DNA of 63,740 nucleotides from Budvicia aquatica DSM 5075 = ATCC 35567 (lineage in GTDB: Bacteria; Pseudomonadota; Gammaproteobacteria; Enterobacterales; Enterobacteriaceae): the NCBI RefSeq assembly GCF_000427805.1, contig NZ_ATYS01000030.1, positions 1 through 63,740 of the forward strand. The letters are read 5' to 3'. Position numbers and translations under genes: made by a program. Numbering within the stretch: the stretch's first letter is position 1; each line of letters begins with the position of its first letter. The notes beneath the pieces were generated by a model. That model made no database searches. It saw only the letters and a program-made list of their open reading frames with translations, and was not told the DNA's origin. Shown here in pieces: positions 16,479 through 27,600 of this stretch.

Positions 16479-16601
16479 TAATTATGACAATAAATAGCGA
16501 TAGCAATAAATAGCCAAGCAATAATTAGGCCTACTTTTAGTCCAAACCCACTAATTGGTATGGATGTGGAGTTGGTCAAAAAATAGTAAGAAAATAATGT
16601 T

Positions 16602-16631
16602 AAAAACAGTGTCGTTTAACGTGCTGTTTTT
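16602..16631 (+). terminator. rho-independent terminator after murQ
   Basis: AAAAACAG (16602-16609) pairs with CTGTTTTT (16624-16631); inside, CGTT/AACG can also pair. The following sequence is strongly T-rich (TATTATTTTTTATTTTT). It stands in the 331-bp gap before the M23 gene. Confidence 0.7.
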
Positions 16632-16809
16632 ATTATTTTTTATTTTTAGCCTAGCGTTATTTTTCGGTGATTAGCGCTTCAGGATTTAAGCTTCTTTACA
16701 AATCTATACTCACTTCGGGGAACGAATAAGGCAGAATACATCCCACGTTACCATTGCAGCCAGTAAGGCAGACAGAAAGAATGAAAAATATTCACGAGGA
16801 TAGGACATA

Positions 16810-17862
16810 ATGTCGGGCAAGTTTCACCTAATTAAGCCTTTGTTAAGTAAACAGTTATGTAGACTTGCAATCTGTTCATTAATATTCACTTCCTGGAATG
16901 TTTTTGCATCACCGAACTCAGATAACAATACCAAGAGCTCACTGTCAAATACCAAGTCTGGCTTAGTATTATTACGTTATCCTACGGCTCAACCGTTTAA
17001 AGTGACTTCCGAATTTAATCCTACTCGTGTTAATCCGGTAACGCGTAAAGTCACTCCCCATGAAGGAATAGATTTCTCAATGCCCATTGGCTCTGCTGTT
17101 GTATCAACAGGTGCAGGTGAAGTGGTTATTGCTAAATTCAGTCGTTCAGCCGGTAATTACATTGTGATTAAACATGGTGATAATTACAAAACCCAGTATA
17201 TGCACTTAAGTAAGCTGCTGGTTAAGCAAGGACAAAAGATTAAGCGGGGCCAGAAAATTGCACTGTCCGGTAACACCGGTCGATCAACCGGCCCTCATTT
17301 GCATTATGAGCTGTTAGTCAATAATAAAGCGGTTAATCCGTTATCAACCAATGTGAAGATGGCCGATAACTTTAGCGGTCAGCTTATGCTGGCAAGCAAT
17401 GATAGCGACAGCAGCCCTCGCGCCGGTAAAAATAAGAATATAGGCAATAGCAAGTCTGCTAGCCCGTTTAAGAAGGCTAACGGTGCACTGACTAAGCCGA
17501 ACTATAGCCTGACTAAATATACCCAAGAGAGCTCGGACTATGCCAATCTTGATGCGACTTCAAAGCTAAAGGGTAAAGCGGTTAATACGAAAGGTAACCT
17601 GAGAACGGCCAGCACTAACACCAAACGTACTTTGACCAGCAACAGCGGTAAGTATAAATATACGGTGAATAAGCCAGCGAATAAGAAAACCACTGACTTA
17701 GCGACGGCGAGTAATTCAAAGAAAACCCCAGTGAAAGGCAATAAGCCAAAATCATCAAATACCTTCCAGTCCTTGAGTGCTGAAGTCGGGGATTTCCAAT
17801 CTGCTGACGTAACATCGCAGTCTTTGGGAAACGGAATTAGTTATTCTCAGCGTATTAAGTAA
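16810..17862 (+). CDS. M23-family (LytM-type) exported peptidase with long basic tail
   Basis: 350 residues. An N-terminal signal segment (LAICSLIFTSWNVFA) ends near residue 34. Residues 55-180 are a peptidase M23 domain: PHEGIDFS with His84 and Asp88, GYIV-type NYIVIKHG, TQYMHLSKL, and GPHLHYEL with His163 and His165, so all zinc ligands are present. It should cut or bind peptidoglycan peptides in the periplasm. Residues about 200-330 are a low-complexity Lys/Asn/Ser/Thr-rich tail with almost no hydrophobics, unlike the LysM or coiled-coil parts of NlpD, EnvC or MepM. AGGA upstream supports the start. Confidence 0.9.
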   Translation: MSGKFHLIKPLLSKQLCRLAICSLIFTSWNVFASPNSDNNTKSSLSNTKSGLVLLRYPTAQPFKVTSEFNPTRVNPVTRKVTPHEGIDFSMPIGSAVVSTGAGEVVIAKFSRSAGNYIVIKHGDNYKTQYMHLSKLLVKQGQKIKRGQKIALSGNTGRSTGPHLHYELLVNNKAVNPLSTNVKMADNFSGQLMLASNDSDSSPRAGKNKNIGNSKSASPFKKANGALTKPNYSLTKYTQESSDYANLDATSKLKGKAVNTKGNLRTASTNTKRTLTSNSGKYKYTVNKPANKKTTDLATASNSKKTPVKGNKPKSSNTFQSLSAEVGDFQSADVTSQSLGNGISYSQRIK

Positions 17863-17892
17863 TATTTTTAGACAAAATATTTAGCAGTATAT

Positions 17893-17923
17893 AAAGCCAC
17901 AGAAGAGCCATTTCTGTGGCTTT
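17893..17923 (+). terminator. rho-independent terminator after M23 gene
   Basis: AAAGCCACAGAA (17893-17904) pairs perfectly with TTCTGTGGCTTT (17912-17923) around a seven-base loop and runs into TTTTGTTTT. It is 30 bp after the stop codon. Confidence 0.9.
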
Positions 17924-18070
17924 TTGTTTTACCGACAAAGTGGCTTAATTGGGTGTTATCGTCAATTTCGTTCGCTTAATCCACCTCCCGATAGACTAAT
18001 GTATTGACCAATCAGCCTACTTTTATATGAATCAGCTATAGTTATAAGTTGGAAATATCAGGAGGGGCGA

Positions 18071-19246
18071 ATGGCATTACGGATAGCGTTGAGTGGATTT
18101 TTAGCATTAGTGGTTGCTATGGGAATCGGCCGCTTTGCCTTTACCCCTCAGGTACCGCTGATGTTGGCTGAATCACAGTTCTCATTGACCGGTGCAGGCA
18201 TTGTGGCCGCTTTTAACTACTTGGGGTACCTGTGCGGTTCCTATGATGCCATGCGTGCCAGTCGGTACGTTGAGCGACGTCTATGGCTAGGGTTATGGGG
18301 TGCGGTCGTTCTGACATTGCTCTCTGCGGTTGTAACCGGAGTCTGGTGGCATAGTATCGTTCGTTTTGCCATTGGCTGGGCCAGCGGTTGGGGATTGGTT
18401 ATGGTTGCTGCCTGGACCAATGAGCGCTTACTCTCGTTAGGCAAACCTAAGCTGGCGGCCGCGGTATTCGCCGGTCCCGGTGCCGGAATATTTCTTAGCG
18501 GTATGCTGGCAGTGCTGTTCCATTATTTTAGCTGGAATGCGCAAATGGCCTGGCTGGGCTATGGCGTAGTCGCGCTGATGTTGATTGCGGCTATCAGTAA
18601 AAACCTGCCCCGTAATGGTGAACTGCATCGTGCTGGTGTTATCGCTCAGGTACCTTTGGCGATGACCAAAAATATTAAGCGACTGGTTCTTAGCTATAGC
18701 TTAGCCGGGTTTGGCTATATTCTTCCTGCCACCTTTTTATCTCAAATGGCTGCGGCCCGTTTTCCTGACAGCCTGTTCGCTCAGTTTGTCTGGCCGGTTT
18801 TTGGTGCCTCTGCGGTTGCCGGAATTGCTATTGGTATTATGACGCGCAATGTTTTAACCACCCAGGCAAGGTTGGCGATTGTGCTGTGGTTACAGGCCGC
18901 CGGAATAGCCTGTGCAGAGCTGGTTCCCGGCGTTAGCGGTTTGGTACTTGGCGCGATGTTGGTTGGCGGTGGATTCCTGTGTGTGGTCCAGCTTGCTCTA
19001 CAATATGGCCGTGAACTGGCGCCGGATTATGCCCGCTATATGGCCGGGCTATTAACCACAGGTTATGCCTTGGGTCAGTTGGTTGGGCCGATGTTATCGG
19101 CAATTTCAACCTCATTAACTAATCGGTTGGAGCCTGCTCTGTATATTGCGGCCCTAGCGTTGTTAGTGGCCGGTGGGCTGGTGTGGCCGGTGAAAGATCG
19201 AGCCGCTGAGGAAAGAACGGGAAGTGAATCACTGCTTAATAAATAA
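18071..19246 (+). CDS. YbfB/YjiJ-family MFS transporter
   Basis: 391 residues with about twelve hydrophobic segments. The N-terminus (GFLALVVAMGIGRFAFTPQVPLM, then NYLGYLCGSYDA) is the signature of the YbfB/YjiJ subgroup of the major facilitator superfamily. Substrate unknown. AGGAGG at 18060 gives a good ribosome site for the ATG. The end overlaps by 11 bp the end of the convergent pbpC. Confidence 0.9.
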   Translation: MALRIALSGFLALVVAMGIGRFAFTPQVPLMLAESQFSLTGAGIVAAFNYLGYLCGSYDAMRASRYVERRLWLGLWGAVVLTLLSAVVTGVWWHSIVRFAIGWASGWGLVMVAAWTNERLLSLGKPKLAAAVFAGPGAGIFLSGMLAVLFHYFSWNAQMAWLGYGVVALMLIAAISKNLPRNGELHRAGVIAQVPLAMTKNIKRLVLSYSLAGFGYILPATFLSQMAAARFPDSLFAQFVWPVFGASAVAGIAIGIMTRNVLTTQARLAIVLWLQAAGIACAELVPGVSGLVLGAMLVGGGFLCVVQLALQYGRELAPDYARYMAGLLTTGYALGQLVGPMLSAISTSLTNRLEPALYIAALALLVAGGLVWPVKDRAAEERTGSESLLNK

Positions 19247-21644
19247 TCTCGACCTTCAACTGCCGACTATCGGCTCGGCCGTGGTCGTCTACCGCTCTTA
19301 CGCGATAGCTGCCGCTGGTTGCCGGTCGCCATTCGATTGATGCTTTGCTGGCGGTATTGCCTAAGTAAATATCATCGATAAACCAGTAAATAGTCTTGGT
19401 GTCAGCGTCGGTTGTGGCGCTGAAGCTAATCGGATCGTCCCGCAGCTTAGGGTTACGCAGGGTATAGGTGGTATTGCGTAGCGGCGACGTGATTCTCGGC
19501 GGTATTCCCGTTGTGAACATTCCGCTACTTTTACAGTGGGCATCACTCGGTGGCGTACGTTTAGGCAAGCCCGCCTGAGCAAAAACGGCGGCTAAGTCTG
19601 ACGGCCAGAACTCAAATATTTCCGTTTTTACCCGATCTTGCTGATATGGCGGGCAGGCCACCTGACCCGTCTGTTTATCAATCACCAAAGGCCGATATAC
19701 GGTATCGACTTTAATTGGTGATTTACCCGGTATAAACCAGGTTTTACCTATGCGCTGGCACCAGGGGGTAGGTAAGTCACCGCTGGCTAAACAGATATCG
19801 ACCCGTTTAATATTGGCCGGTCGTTTACGATTCGGTTCCTGAAGATCCGGGTATTCAGCCTGAATGCTGTCGATAATATTGAAAAATAGCGGGGCAGCCG
19901 CATCGGCACCAATAAAAGCATTATTACCTTTGCCGTCAAAATTACCCTGCCAGACAATTAGCACATACGGGCCAAAAATACCGGTACTCCAGGCATCTCT
20001 GAATCCCCAAGAGGTGCCTGTTTTCCAGTAAACCGGCAGCCTGTTGGGGTTACGGGCCAGCGAATCTCCGGGGCGGCGGTGCTGGCTAAGCATATCTAGG
20101 GTGATAAAGCTGGCTTCGTTGCTCAGCAGGCGAACAGGCGTTGCCTCACTGGCCGAGAGCTCCATTTTTAGCGGTTTAAGCTCGCCTCGATTAGCCAGCA
20201 TGGCATATAAACGCGCCAGCTCCTGAGCGGTGATTTCACCCCCGCCCAGAATCAAAGACAGTCCGTAATGTTTTTCACTGGCCATATTGGAAATACCGGC
20301 CAGCTGCAGAAACTGATAGAGATTGGGCTGCTTAAGGCGGGACGAGATATACACCGCCGGAATATTGCGGCTGTAGTTCAATGCGTCAGTGGCCGAAACC
20401 GGGCCTAAAAACCGGCGGTCAAAGTTTTCAGGGGCATAGGCACCAAAGGAAGAGGGGACATCCTTAAGCACGGTCATCGGGTGCAGCAAGCCCTGTTCCA
20501 GCCCGAGAGCGAAAATAAAAGGCTTAAGGGTTGAACCCGGAGAACGTTTAGCGTTAGTGCCGTTAACCTGACCTTGTATTTGGTGTTGATAATAGTCGGC
20601 TGAACCGACCATGGCTCGCACTCCCATATCGCGAGTGTCAACTAATAGCACCGACGTATTGTTTATTCCCCGTTCGCTATTGCGCTGGATAAATGCGTTA
20701 ACCTGTCTTTCAACCAGTAGCTGAAGGTTTTTATCTAAGGTGGTGGTAATCACCGGCTGAACGATTGCCTGTTGCTGTTTCTCCCGCTGGATCTGTTCAA
20801 TAAAGTGCGGTGAGATAAATGGCATTTTTTCAGGCTGACGCAGGGTCAGCGGTAACTGAAACAGGGCTTCCATATTTCGGTCTGCCGGATGATGTTCCAG
20901 CCAGCGCAGATATAGCTGATTCCGGGCTTTTGACAGCGCCGGGCTGACAATACCGGTTGTACTGTCAATTCGATAGCTTGGCGACTGGGGTAATACTGCC
21001 AGCGTTAAGGCTTCCGGTAGCGTTAATGCAGCCGGTTTTTTATTAAAGTAGATCAGGCTGGCGGCGCCAATGCTTTCGATATTGCGACCATAGGGCGCAT
21101 AGTTAACGTAGGCTTCCAAAATATCGTGCTTGGAATAGCTCAGTTCTAACTGTACGGCCCGCAGAATTTGTAAGGATTTACCCGCAAGGGTTTTGGTATT
21201 AATTCGCCAGTGCATACGTGCTAGCTGCATGGTCAGGGTCGAACCACCTTGCTGGCGGCCTCCGGTGACATAGCTTACCCAAAATCCGCGCATCAGGCTG
21301 TAAAGATTAAATCCCGGATGATAGTAAAACCAGCGATCTTCATGAAGTTGAATACCGTCGATAACCGCGGGTGAAACGTCTTCCAGTTTGGTCCAGGTTC
21401 GATAGCGATCGTCGTTCGCCAGCGAAAAACGCAGCAGGCTGCCATTACGATCGTAAAAGGTAGTCGAAAGTGGAAGCCCCTGAGACAAAGGCGGGTGAGG
21501 CCACAGCCGAAAACCGACGCATAGCAAAGCGAGCAGCAGCAGCGCCATAAGTAGATTCTGACAATGTCGTTTCAGAGCTGTCGGACTAGTCTGCCTGCGT
21601 ATGGCGCTGACTAGCCGACCCTCTTTTTTCGCTGACTGGCTCAA
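19236..21644 (-). CDS. pbpC: penicillin-binding protein 1C
   Basis: 802 residues, close to the E. coli PbpC length. A membrane anchor lies at about 30-48. The glycosyltransferase domain follows (HEDRWFYYHPG with Glu102, GGSTLTMQLAR), then a transpeptidase domain with SPGSTLKP (Ser371, Lys374), SRN near 425 and KTGTSWGFRDAWS. The C-terminal ~90 residues are the BiPBP_C module. The enzyme polymerises and links peptidoglycan at the inner membrane. It starts 22 bp after the alpha-2-macroglobulin stop and is probably translated from the same transcript, the pairing seen in E. coli as yfhM-pbpC, where the two are thought to repair wall after protease attack. Confidence 0.96.
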   Translation of the reverse strand: MSQSAKKEGRLVSAIRRQTSPTALKRHCQNLLMALLLLALLCVGFRLWPHPPLSQGLPLSTTFYDRNGSLLRFSLANDDRYRTWTKLEDVSPAVIDGIQLHEDRWFYYHPGFNLYSLMRGFWVSYVTGGRQQGGSTLTMQLARMHWRINTKTLAGKSLQILRAVQLELSYSKHDILEAYVNYAPYGRNIESIGAASLIYFNKKPAALTLPEALTLAVLPQSPSYRIDSTTGIVSPALSKARNQLYLRWLEHHPADRNMEALFQLPLTLRQPEKMPFISPHFIEQIQREKQQQAIVQPVITTTLDKNLQLLVERQVNAFIQRNSERGINNTSVLLVDTRDMGVRAMVGSADYYQHQIQGQVNGTNAKRSPGSTLKPFIFALGLEQGLLHPMTVLKDVPSSFGAYAPENFDRRFLGPVSATDALNYSRNIPAVYISSRLKQPNLYQFLQLAGISNMASEKHYGLSLILGGGEITAQELARLYAMLANRGELKPLKMELSASEATPVRLLSNEASFITLDMLSQHRRPGDSLARNPNRLPVYWKTGTSWGFRDAWSTGIFGPYVLIVWQGNFDGKGNNAFIGADAAAPLFFNIIDSIQAEYPDLQEPNRKRPANIKRVDICLASGDLPTPWCQRIGKTWFIPGKSPIKVDTVYRPLVIDKQTGQVACPPYQQDRVKTEIFEFWPSDLAAVFAQAGLPKRTPPSDAHCKSSGMFTTGIPPRITSPLRNTTYTLRNPKLRDDPISFSATTDADTKTIYWFIDDIYLGNTASKASIEWRPATSGSYRVRAVDDHGRADSRQLKVEIIY

Positions 21645-21666
21645 GATAAGCGGTTTATCCCGTTAC

Positions 21667-24600
21667 TCAGTGACACGGCGCAGCATACTCTTCGTTCTCT
21701 TTTGCTTTCTCTACCGGGGCAACGACCTGAATGGTGCCGCCGCCGACCGACATTGCCTGAATTTCACGGTCATACATTGCTTCACCATAGGCCGGTGGAA
21801 CAATGAATATCCCGGTGTTAGTCGGCTTTATCTGATAGATAAACTCCTGAACGTTGTTAGTCGCTTGCCCGTAGATAATCACTCGATCTTCCCGGATATC
21901 GGTATATTCAGGATGCATACTTGAGCCATCGATCATTAGCGGATCCCAGTAGCTTTGATCCTGATCTTCTTCGCCTTCCTGCTCCAGCACTTCAGGCGGA
22001 GTTTGTTGTACCACTTCGAAACCGCCCGGTAACAGATCGACAATCGCCAGATTATCCTGCCCCTCTTTCGAATTAGAGCGAATCTTCAGATGAACATTCA
22101 CCTTCTGACCCAGGGTGATTTGTGACACAACCGCACCGGACTCATCGGTGTATTCGCGGGTAATTTCCAGACCTTTAGCAATAGCCTGCTGCGGTGGGTT
22201 GAGGTCATAGCCCGATTGGGTCAGTACGTACCATGCCGGAGTCGCGAGGGTATTATTAAACGTCACTTCCTGAGCATTGGCATTAACGTTTGCTTCAACC
22301 AGCAGTCCGCTTAGCACCGAGATTAACTCTGGCTTAGCCTCTTTTTCGCTACCGGTTTCGGTAATAGTTAGCCCGTTACGATCTTTATAGTGCATTGCCA
22401 CCCGATCGGAATAGCTCTTCAGCGCCAGAATGCTCATTGCTGAAGACAGGGTGGTATAACGCTCAGCCTTGAGGCTGAGAACGATATTCTCCAGTGCCTG
22501 TGGCGGAACATCCTGTGCTTTTTCCGGGAAGTGGCGCAGGATCAGATATAGCCGGGTACTATCCAGTACTAATGGATCCAGATAGTTCTGGCTCCACCAT
22601 GCATTACTGTAAGCCTTGTTAAGCTGATCCCACGAAGGTTTCAGCATGGTGTCGGCTTGCTTATCCATCTTCAACATTTTGTACGATGAAGCCAGATACA
22701 GCGCACTCAGATCCTGTTTCCAGCTATCCGGGAAGTTGGCCTGTAGCTGACTTTGCACTGAGGCCAGCATATTGGTGGTAATTTCACCCTGTCGGGTTAA
22801 CAGATAGACGGCAAAGGCCCGCAGGCGCAGGTCATACAGGCTACGGCGCCCGTCAGCGGCTGCCAGCGTACGCAGGTAGTCGTTGGCTGACTTGAGTAAC
22901 TGCTCAGAAACCGGATAGTTAGCTTCTTTGGCTTCTAACAGGAACTGAACCACGTATGGCGTTACGAACGGATCGGGATCCTGAGTTGACTGCCACATAC
23001 CGATGGCACCTTTACTATTCTGGCGCGATAGCAGCGTCGACAGAACGTTCTTAACCTGTTCTCTGGCCTGTTCATTACTGAGCCCAACGGCCATTTCTGA
23101 ATGCTGCTGGAACAGTAATGGAATACTTTGGCTGACAATTTGCTCTGAGCAGTAGTAAGGGTAATCCGCTAAGTATTTTGCCAGCCCATTAGTCAGAATT
23201 AACGGTGAGTTAGACAGCGACGCTTTACGCTGGGCAAAGTTAGGGAACATCTGACGAATGTCTTTGATACTTTGTTGCTTGCCATCCATACGGCCCATAA
23301 CGGACTGGGTGCGGAACGGCATAGCCGGGCGCACCGACAGGCTTACGGTGCGTTTCGCCGATTTGTCACCATACTGCGTTTTCACGGTAACCGGAGCATC
23401 GCCTAAATCACTCAGGGCTTTCAGGCGGAATGTCACCATCCCTTCCTGCTTTTCAGCCAGAGAGATCTTGTGCTCAGCCGCGCCTACTACTTGCAATTGG
23501 GCCGGTGAAATCAGGCTGACATTTAACTCTGCTTTTTGGCCGTTAAGATCGGTCAGGTTGTTGGCTACGCTGACTGAAACATCAAACTCATCACCCGGCG
23601 ATACGGTGGTCGGCAGGTTAGGGGTCAGTATAAAGTCATCCCGTACCGTGGTTGAGGTTTGGTAATGGCCGATACGTTCCGGAGTAACGGAAATAGCCAT
23701 GACTCTGATCTTACCGTTGAAGTAGTCAGGAACCGGATAATGAAAGGTCGCTTCACCATTCACATCAGTAATACCCGACCAGTAAGCTACCGGTTTGTCT
23801 TTCTTACGCTTGAACGGATTCAGATGACGGCTGGCGCTTTCTCCGGCGTCACCGCCGGGGGCCGAGGTCAGTGACATTATTTTACTGAACTCAGGCAGAA
23901 TCAGATCCAAAATCTGGGCGCTTTGAACGCTCAGTTCTCGCTTACGGAAGAAATAGTCCAGCGGATCGCCCAAGTGATAGCGGGCAACCTGAAGAATGCC
24001 TTCATCTGCGGCAAATACGGCTACACGCTGCGAGCCTTGGGTCGTTACGGTGATCGGCAGGGTTTCTCCCGGCTTGATCACCGCCGGTGAACTGAGCGTC
24101 ACTTTAGCCTGACGGGCATCATTGCTAACTTTAAACGGCATCACGCCATAGCTTAACGGACTCATAAAGATTTCATCGGAGTTATGGCCACGGATAAACT
24201 GCACGTTAACGTACCCGTTGCCTTCCATATCCGCAGGCACTTTGATCTTATGAACAGAGCTGGTGGTATCAGACTGGAACCACTGCCAGCTGTAGACTTT
24301 GTCTCTTTCAATCGTGATGATGCCGCTGCCGGTATAAGGCGCATTGATAGATATCTCTATCTCTTCACCCGGCAGGTACTCTTTCTTATTGAGCTTTAGC
24401 TTCAGTTCCGCGTTGCGATCCAGCGAGCGGGATACGTTAGCATTGCCCGATACGCTATAGCTGACCCGGTTCAGAACCTGTCCTTTGGCATTTTTAATCT
24501 GCAGAATAAAATTGCCCGGCTTTTCGGTATCGAGAGTCAGGTCTGTGCCTTTTGCTGTAACGGCAAACGGCTTCTCAGAGATAACGCTTTCTTTAAGCTT

Positions 24601-27600
24601 AGACTGATATTTGTACGCTCCTGAAGGCTGTTTAGTCAGGACGGATAAATAAGTCTGCTCAATCAGTGATAGCGTCAGCTCAGGCAGATCGAGTGGTGTT
24701 AGCGACGGATCGACCGCAATTACGTTTAAATGCCTTTCCGCATGATGTTTGATATAGCTCAGATCGCCGTCGGCTTTAACCCCGACCAGATAATCATAAG
24801 GTGAAACAATCATGCTGGCCACTGCGGTTACTGAACGACCGCTGCCGGTTTCAAATGCATCAGCGATAAGCTGTAGTTGATAAGTCGCATCGGCATAGGC
24901 ACCGATATCCAGCTTAATTTCAGCCAGTCCGCTATCGTCAGTGGTTTGATCTTCCAGATCGGTTTCAAACCCTTCGCTGTTATTACGGTTTTCATAGAAC
25001 TGATAGTCCGGATATTGGGTAAAGCTCGGGTATATCGGGCGTAAAGTCAGTTTAGACGCGACACGACGGTTCTGGGCCGGCGTACCGAATAGATTCTGAA
25101 CGTCGATATTCGCTTTTAACTCCGATGGCTTAACCCAGCCTTGTTTACGGTCCGGGGTTAATTTCAGCGTCACTTTGAGCTTGTCCGGCTCGAACTCTTT
25201 CACTTTAACCGTTGTGCTACCGAGCATCAGTGGGCCATTACTATTCTGGTCACCGTTTGGCAAATAAAGATAAATGCTCCATTCGCCGGTCGGCGAACTT
25301 TCGCTCGTGGTGTAGCTAATCTCATTGAAGCCGGAGCTATCCAGCATTAACGGCACGGTGCTCATTAACGTTCCGCGCGGATCGCGAATTTCAGCCTGCA
25401 GCGGAATGCCAACCAGTGACGTTTTCCAGTTTGCCGCACGGGTAATTAAACCAATGTTGAAGCTATCTCCCGGGCGGTACATTCCTCGGTCTGAGAATAA
25501 GTAGCTGCTTAGCGTGCGCGGATCGGTCGGATTTACTTCGCCATAAATATCAAAGCGTGAGAAATCCAAGGTGCGGTCATAGTCGGTGGTTGTCGGCAGG
25601 AAGGATACATCGCCTTCTTTTTCAATCAGGAACATCACCGGCGAACGCTCATTTTGGAAGGCGGCCAGCGACGGGAAGCTGGCGTGGCCGTCTTCTCCGG
25701 TGGTGCGGATAAACAGCACCGAGCCGTTTCTGGAAATAACGGAAACTTTAGCGCCGTTGACAGGGCTGCCTGAATGTATTGACTGAACGAAGATATCTCG
25801 TGAGCCATCCAGCGATTTTTTCGCCATGATGCCTAAGTCAGTAATCACCACAAAACGGGAATCGGTAACGTTGTTAACCTCTTCAAAGCTCTTTGGATCG
25901 TTGCCGTCATAACTATCGCCTGACGGGCTATTTTCACTGGCAGAAGGATCCCAGCCGGATAACGTCAGCAAAAAGATACCCCGGCGTGAGTTAGGATCTT
26001 GGCTCATATAACGGGAGAGATCGATTCCCTTATAACCGAGCTCTTCAGGCTTATCATTGTTGAGCTTGGTTTTATACTGGAAGCGTTCAGTAAAGTAACT
26101 GTCGCCCAGTCGGCTAAAATCAACGGAGCTATAGGCATAGTCTTTAAAGCTGACGACGTGCTGTAACTGGCTTGGAATAACGCGTTTGATATCCAGTAAC
26201 ATTCCCGGCTGATTACGGGTGGCTACGGTAATTTGCTTTTCACCCTGCATTGAAAGCAGGGAGCCTTGTGACGTAAAGCGCAATACCTTGGTATAGTCAG
26301 GTACCGTGACGATTCGGTAGCTTTCTTTCTTCATTTTGTACCCCCCGGCAGACGTCAGGGAGTCATCAATTCTAACGAGCAAATAGCGATGAGCCGGCGC
26401 ATTAAAGCGGAAGCTGAACAACGGTTGATTATCTTGCTCTGCATCATTCATTACCAAAGGTAATGGTGTAGCCAGAGACATGATCTTTTCGTCTACGTTA
26501 TTGAGCGACCAGCGATAGAAGTCATTTTTGGTCTGAGGCTGGCCTTTTTTATCCGGATTATGCTGAGGCAGTAACCAGGCTTTCACCGCTTTTTGCATCG
26601 ACTTTTCGTTAACCGCATCGCTGGTTGAGATCAATAGCGCCTTTTGACCGTTATTATTATCTGACTCAGCCAGTATGGCGGAAACGTCATTCACCTCAAG
26701 GCTGTATAAGCCGGGAACATTGACCAGCTTATCGCTGACGGTCTGGAGCTGATTAGCGCTAGCAACAGTTTTAACGCCTTTACCAACCGATAACTTAATT
26801 TGGGCCGGGTTGTCCGGTAATGCCAGAGGTTGAGAATGTATCCAGGCTTCGGTTTTTTTATCGTTATACAGAATGGAATACTTCAACGGTTGGTTAGGCA
26901 GCAGAGACATTGTAATCAGCTTTTCAAAGCTGAGAACGTCGACCGGCGCGTTAAATTTGGCGGTAAAAATAGCGCTCTTTTGCTGTGGATTACGCGGGTC
27001 TTGATAAAACTCCGCTTTACTCAAATTCAGCGTAAACGGGGTGGTAGTGAATTCTAGTTGGGGGGTATTGAGTTTTATTTGTGGCGCAACCAGTTTCTCT
27101 GCATCCAGTTTGATCTGATACTTTTCCCCCATCGGGAAAACGGTTTTAGCGGTAAACACCAGTGAGCTTCCGCTTTCCCATTTCCACTCGCCGGCCATGG
27201 CTGGCGTCATGGTAATTCCTTGCTCTACGGCTTTACCGACGGAGGTAATCGGGGCTGAAGAGTGAGAGAAGTAGAGCGTTATGCGCTGAGGGGCTCGGCT
27301 TGCCGCATCGATGTTATAGTTAGTTGACGCTGGAGCGATAACGCGAACATTAGTTTGCTGATAAACCATCGGCGCAGCCTCAATCGGCTTTGGTCGGTTA
27401 AGGTTCCAGTTATAGCCATAAAAAGCGGCCCCGGCGATCCCCGCCAGAATCACTAAACTAATAAAGATACCGATAGGATGTTTGTTAATCCGACCTTCGG
27501 TCGCCTGAAACCCATGTTTTATCCACTGGCTGGCTTTTAATAGCCAGCTCGGTGACTGCCAGTTAACCCGACCAATAACCGGGCCAAGAATTTTATGCAG

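Noticed and set aside
19236-19246. 11-bp overlap between MFS and pbpC gene ends considered as an error or frameshift
   Set aside because: Both proteins keep normal lengths and ends, so it is an ordinary tail-to-tail overlap.
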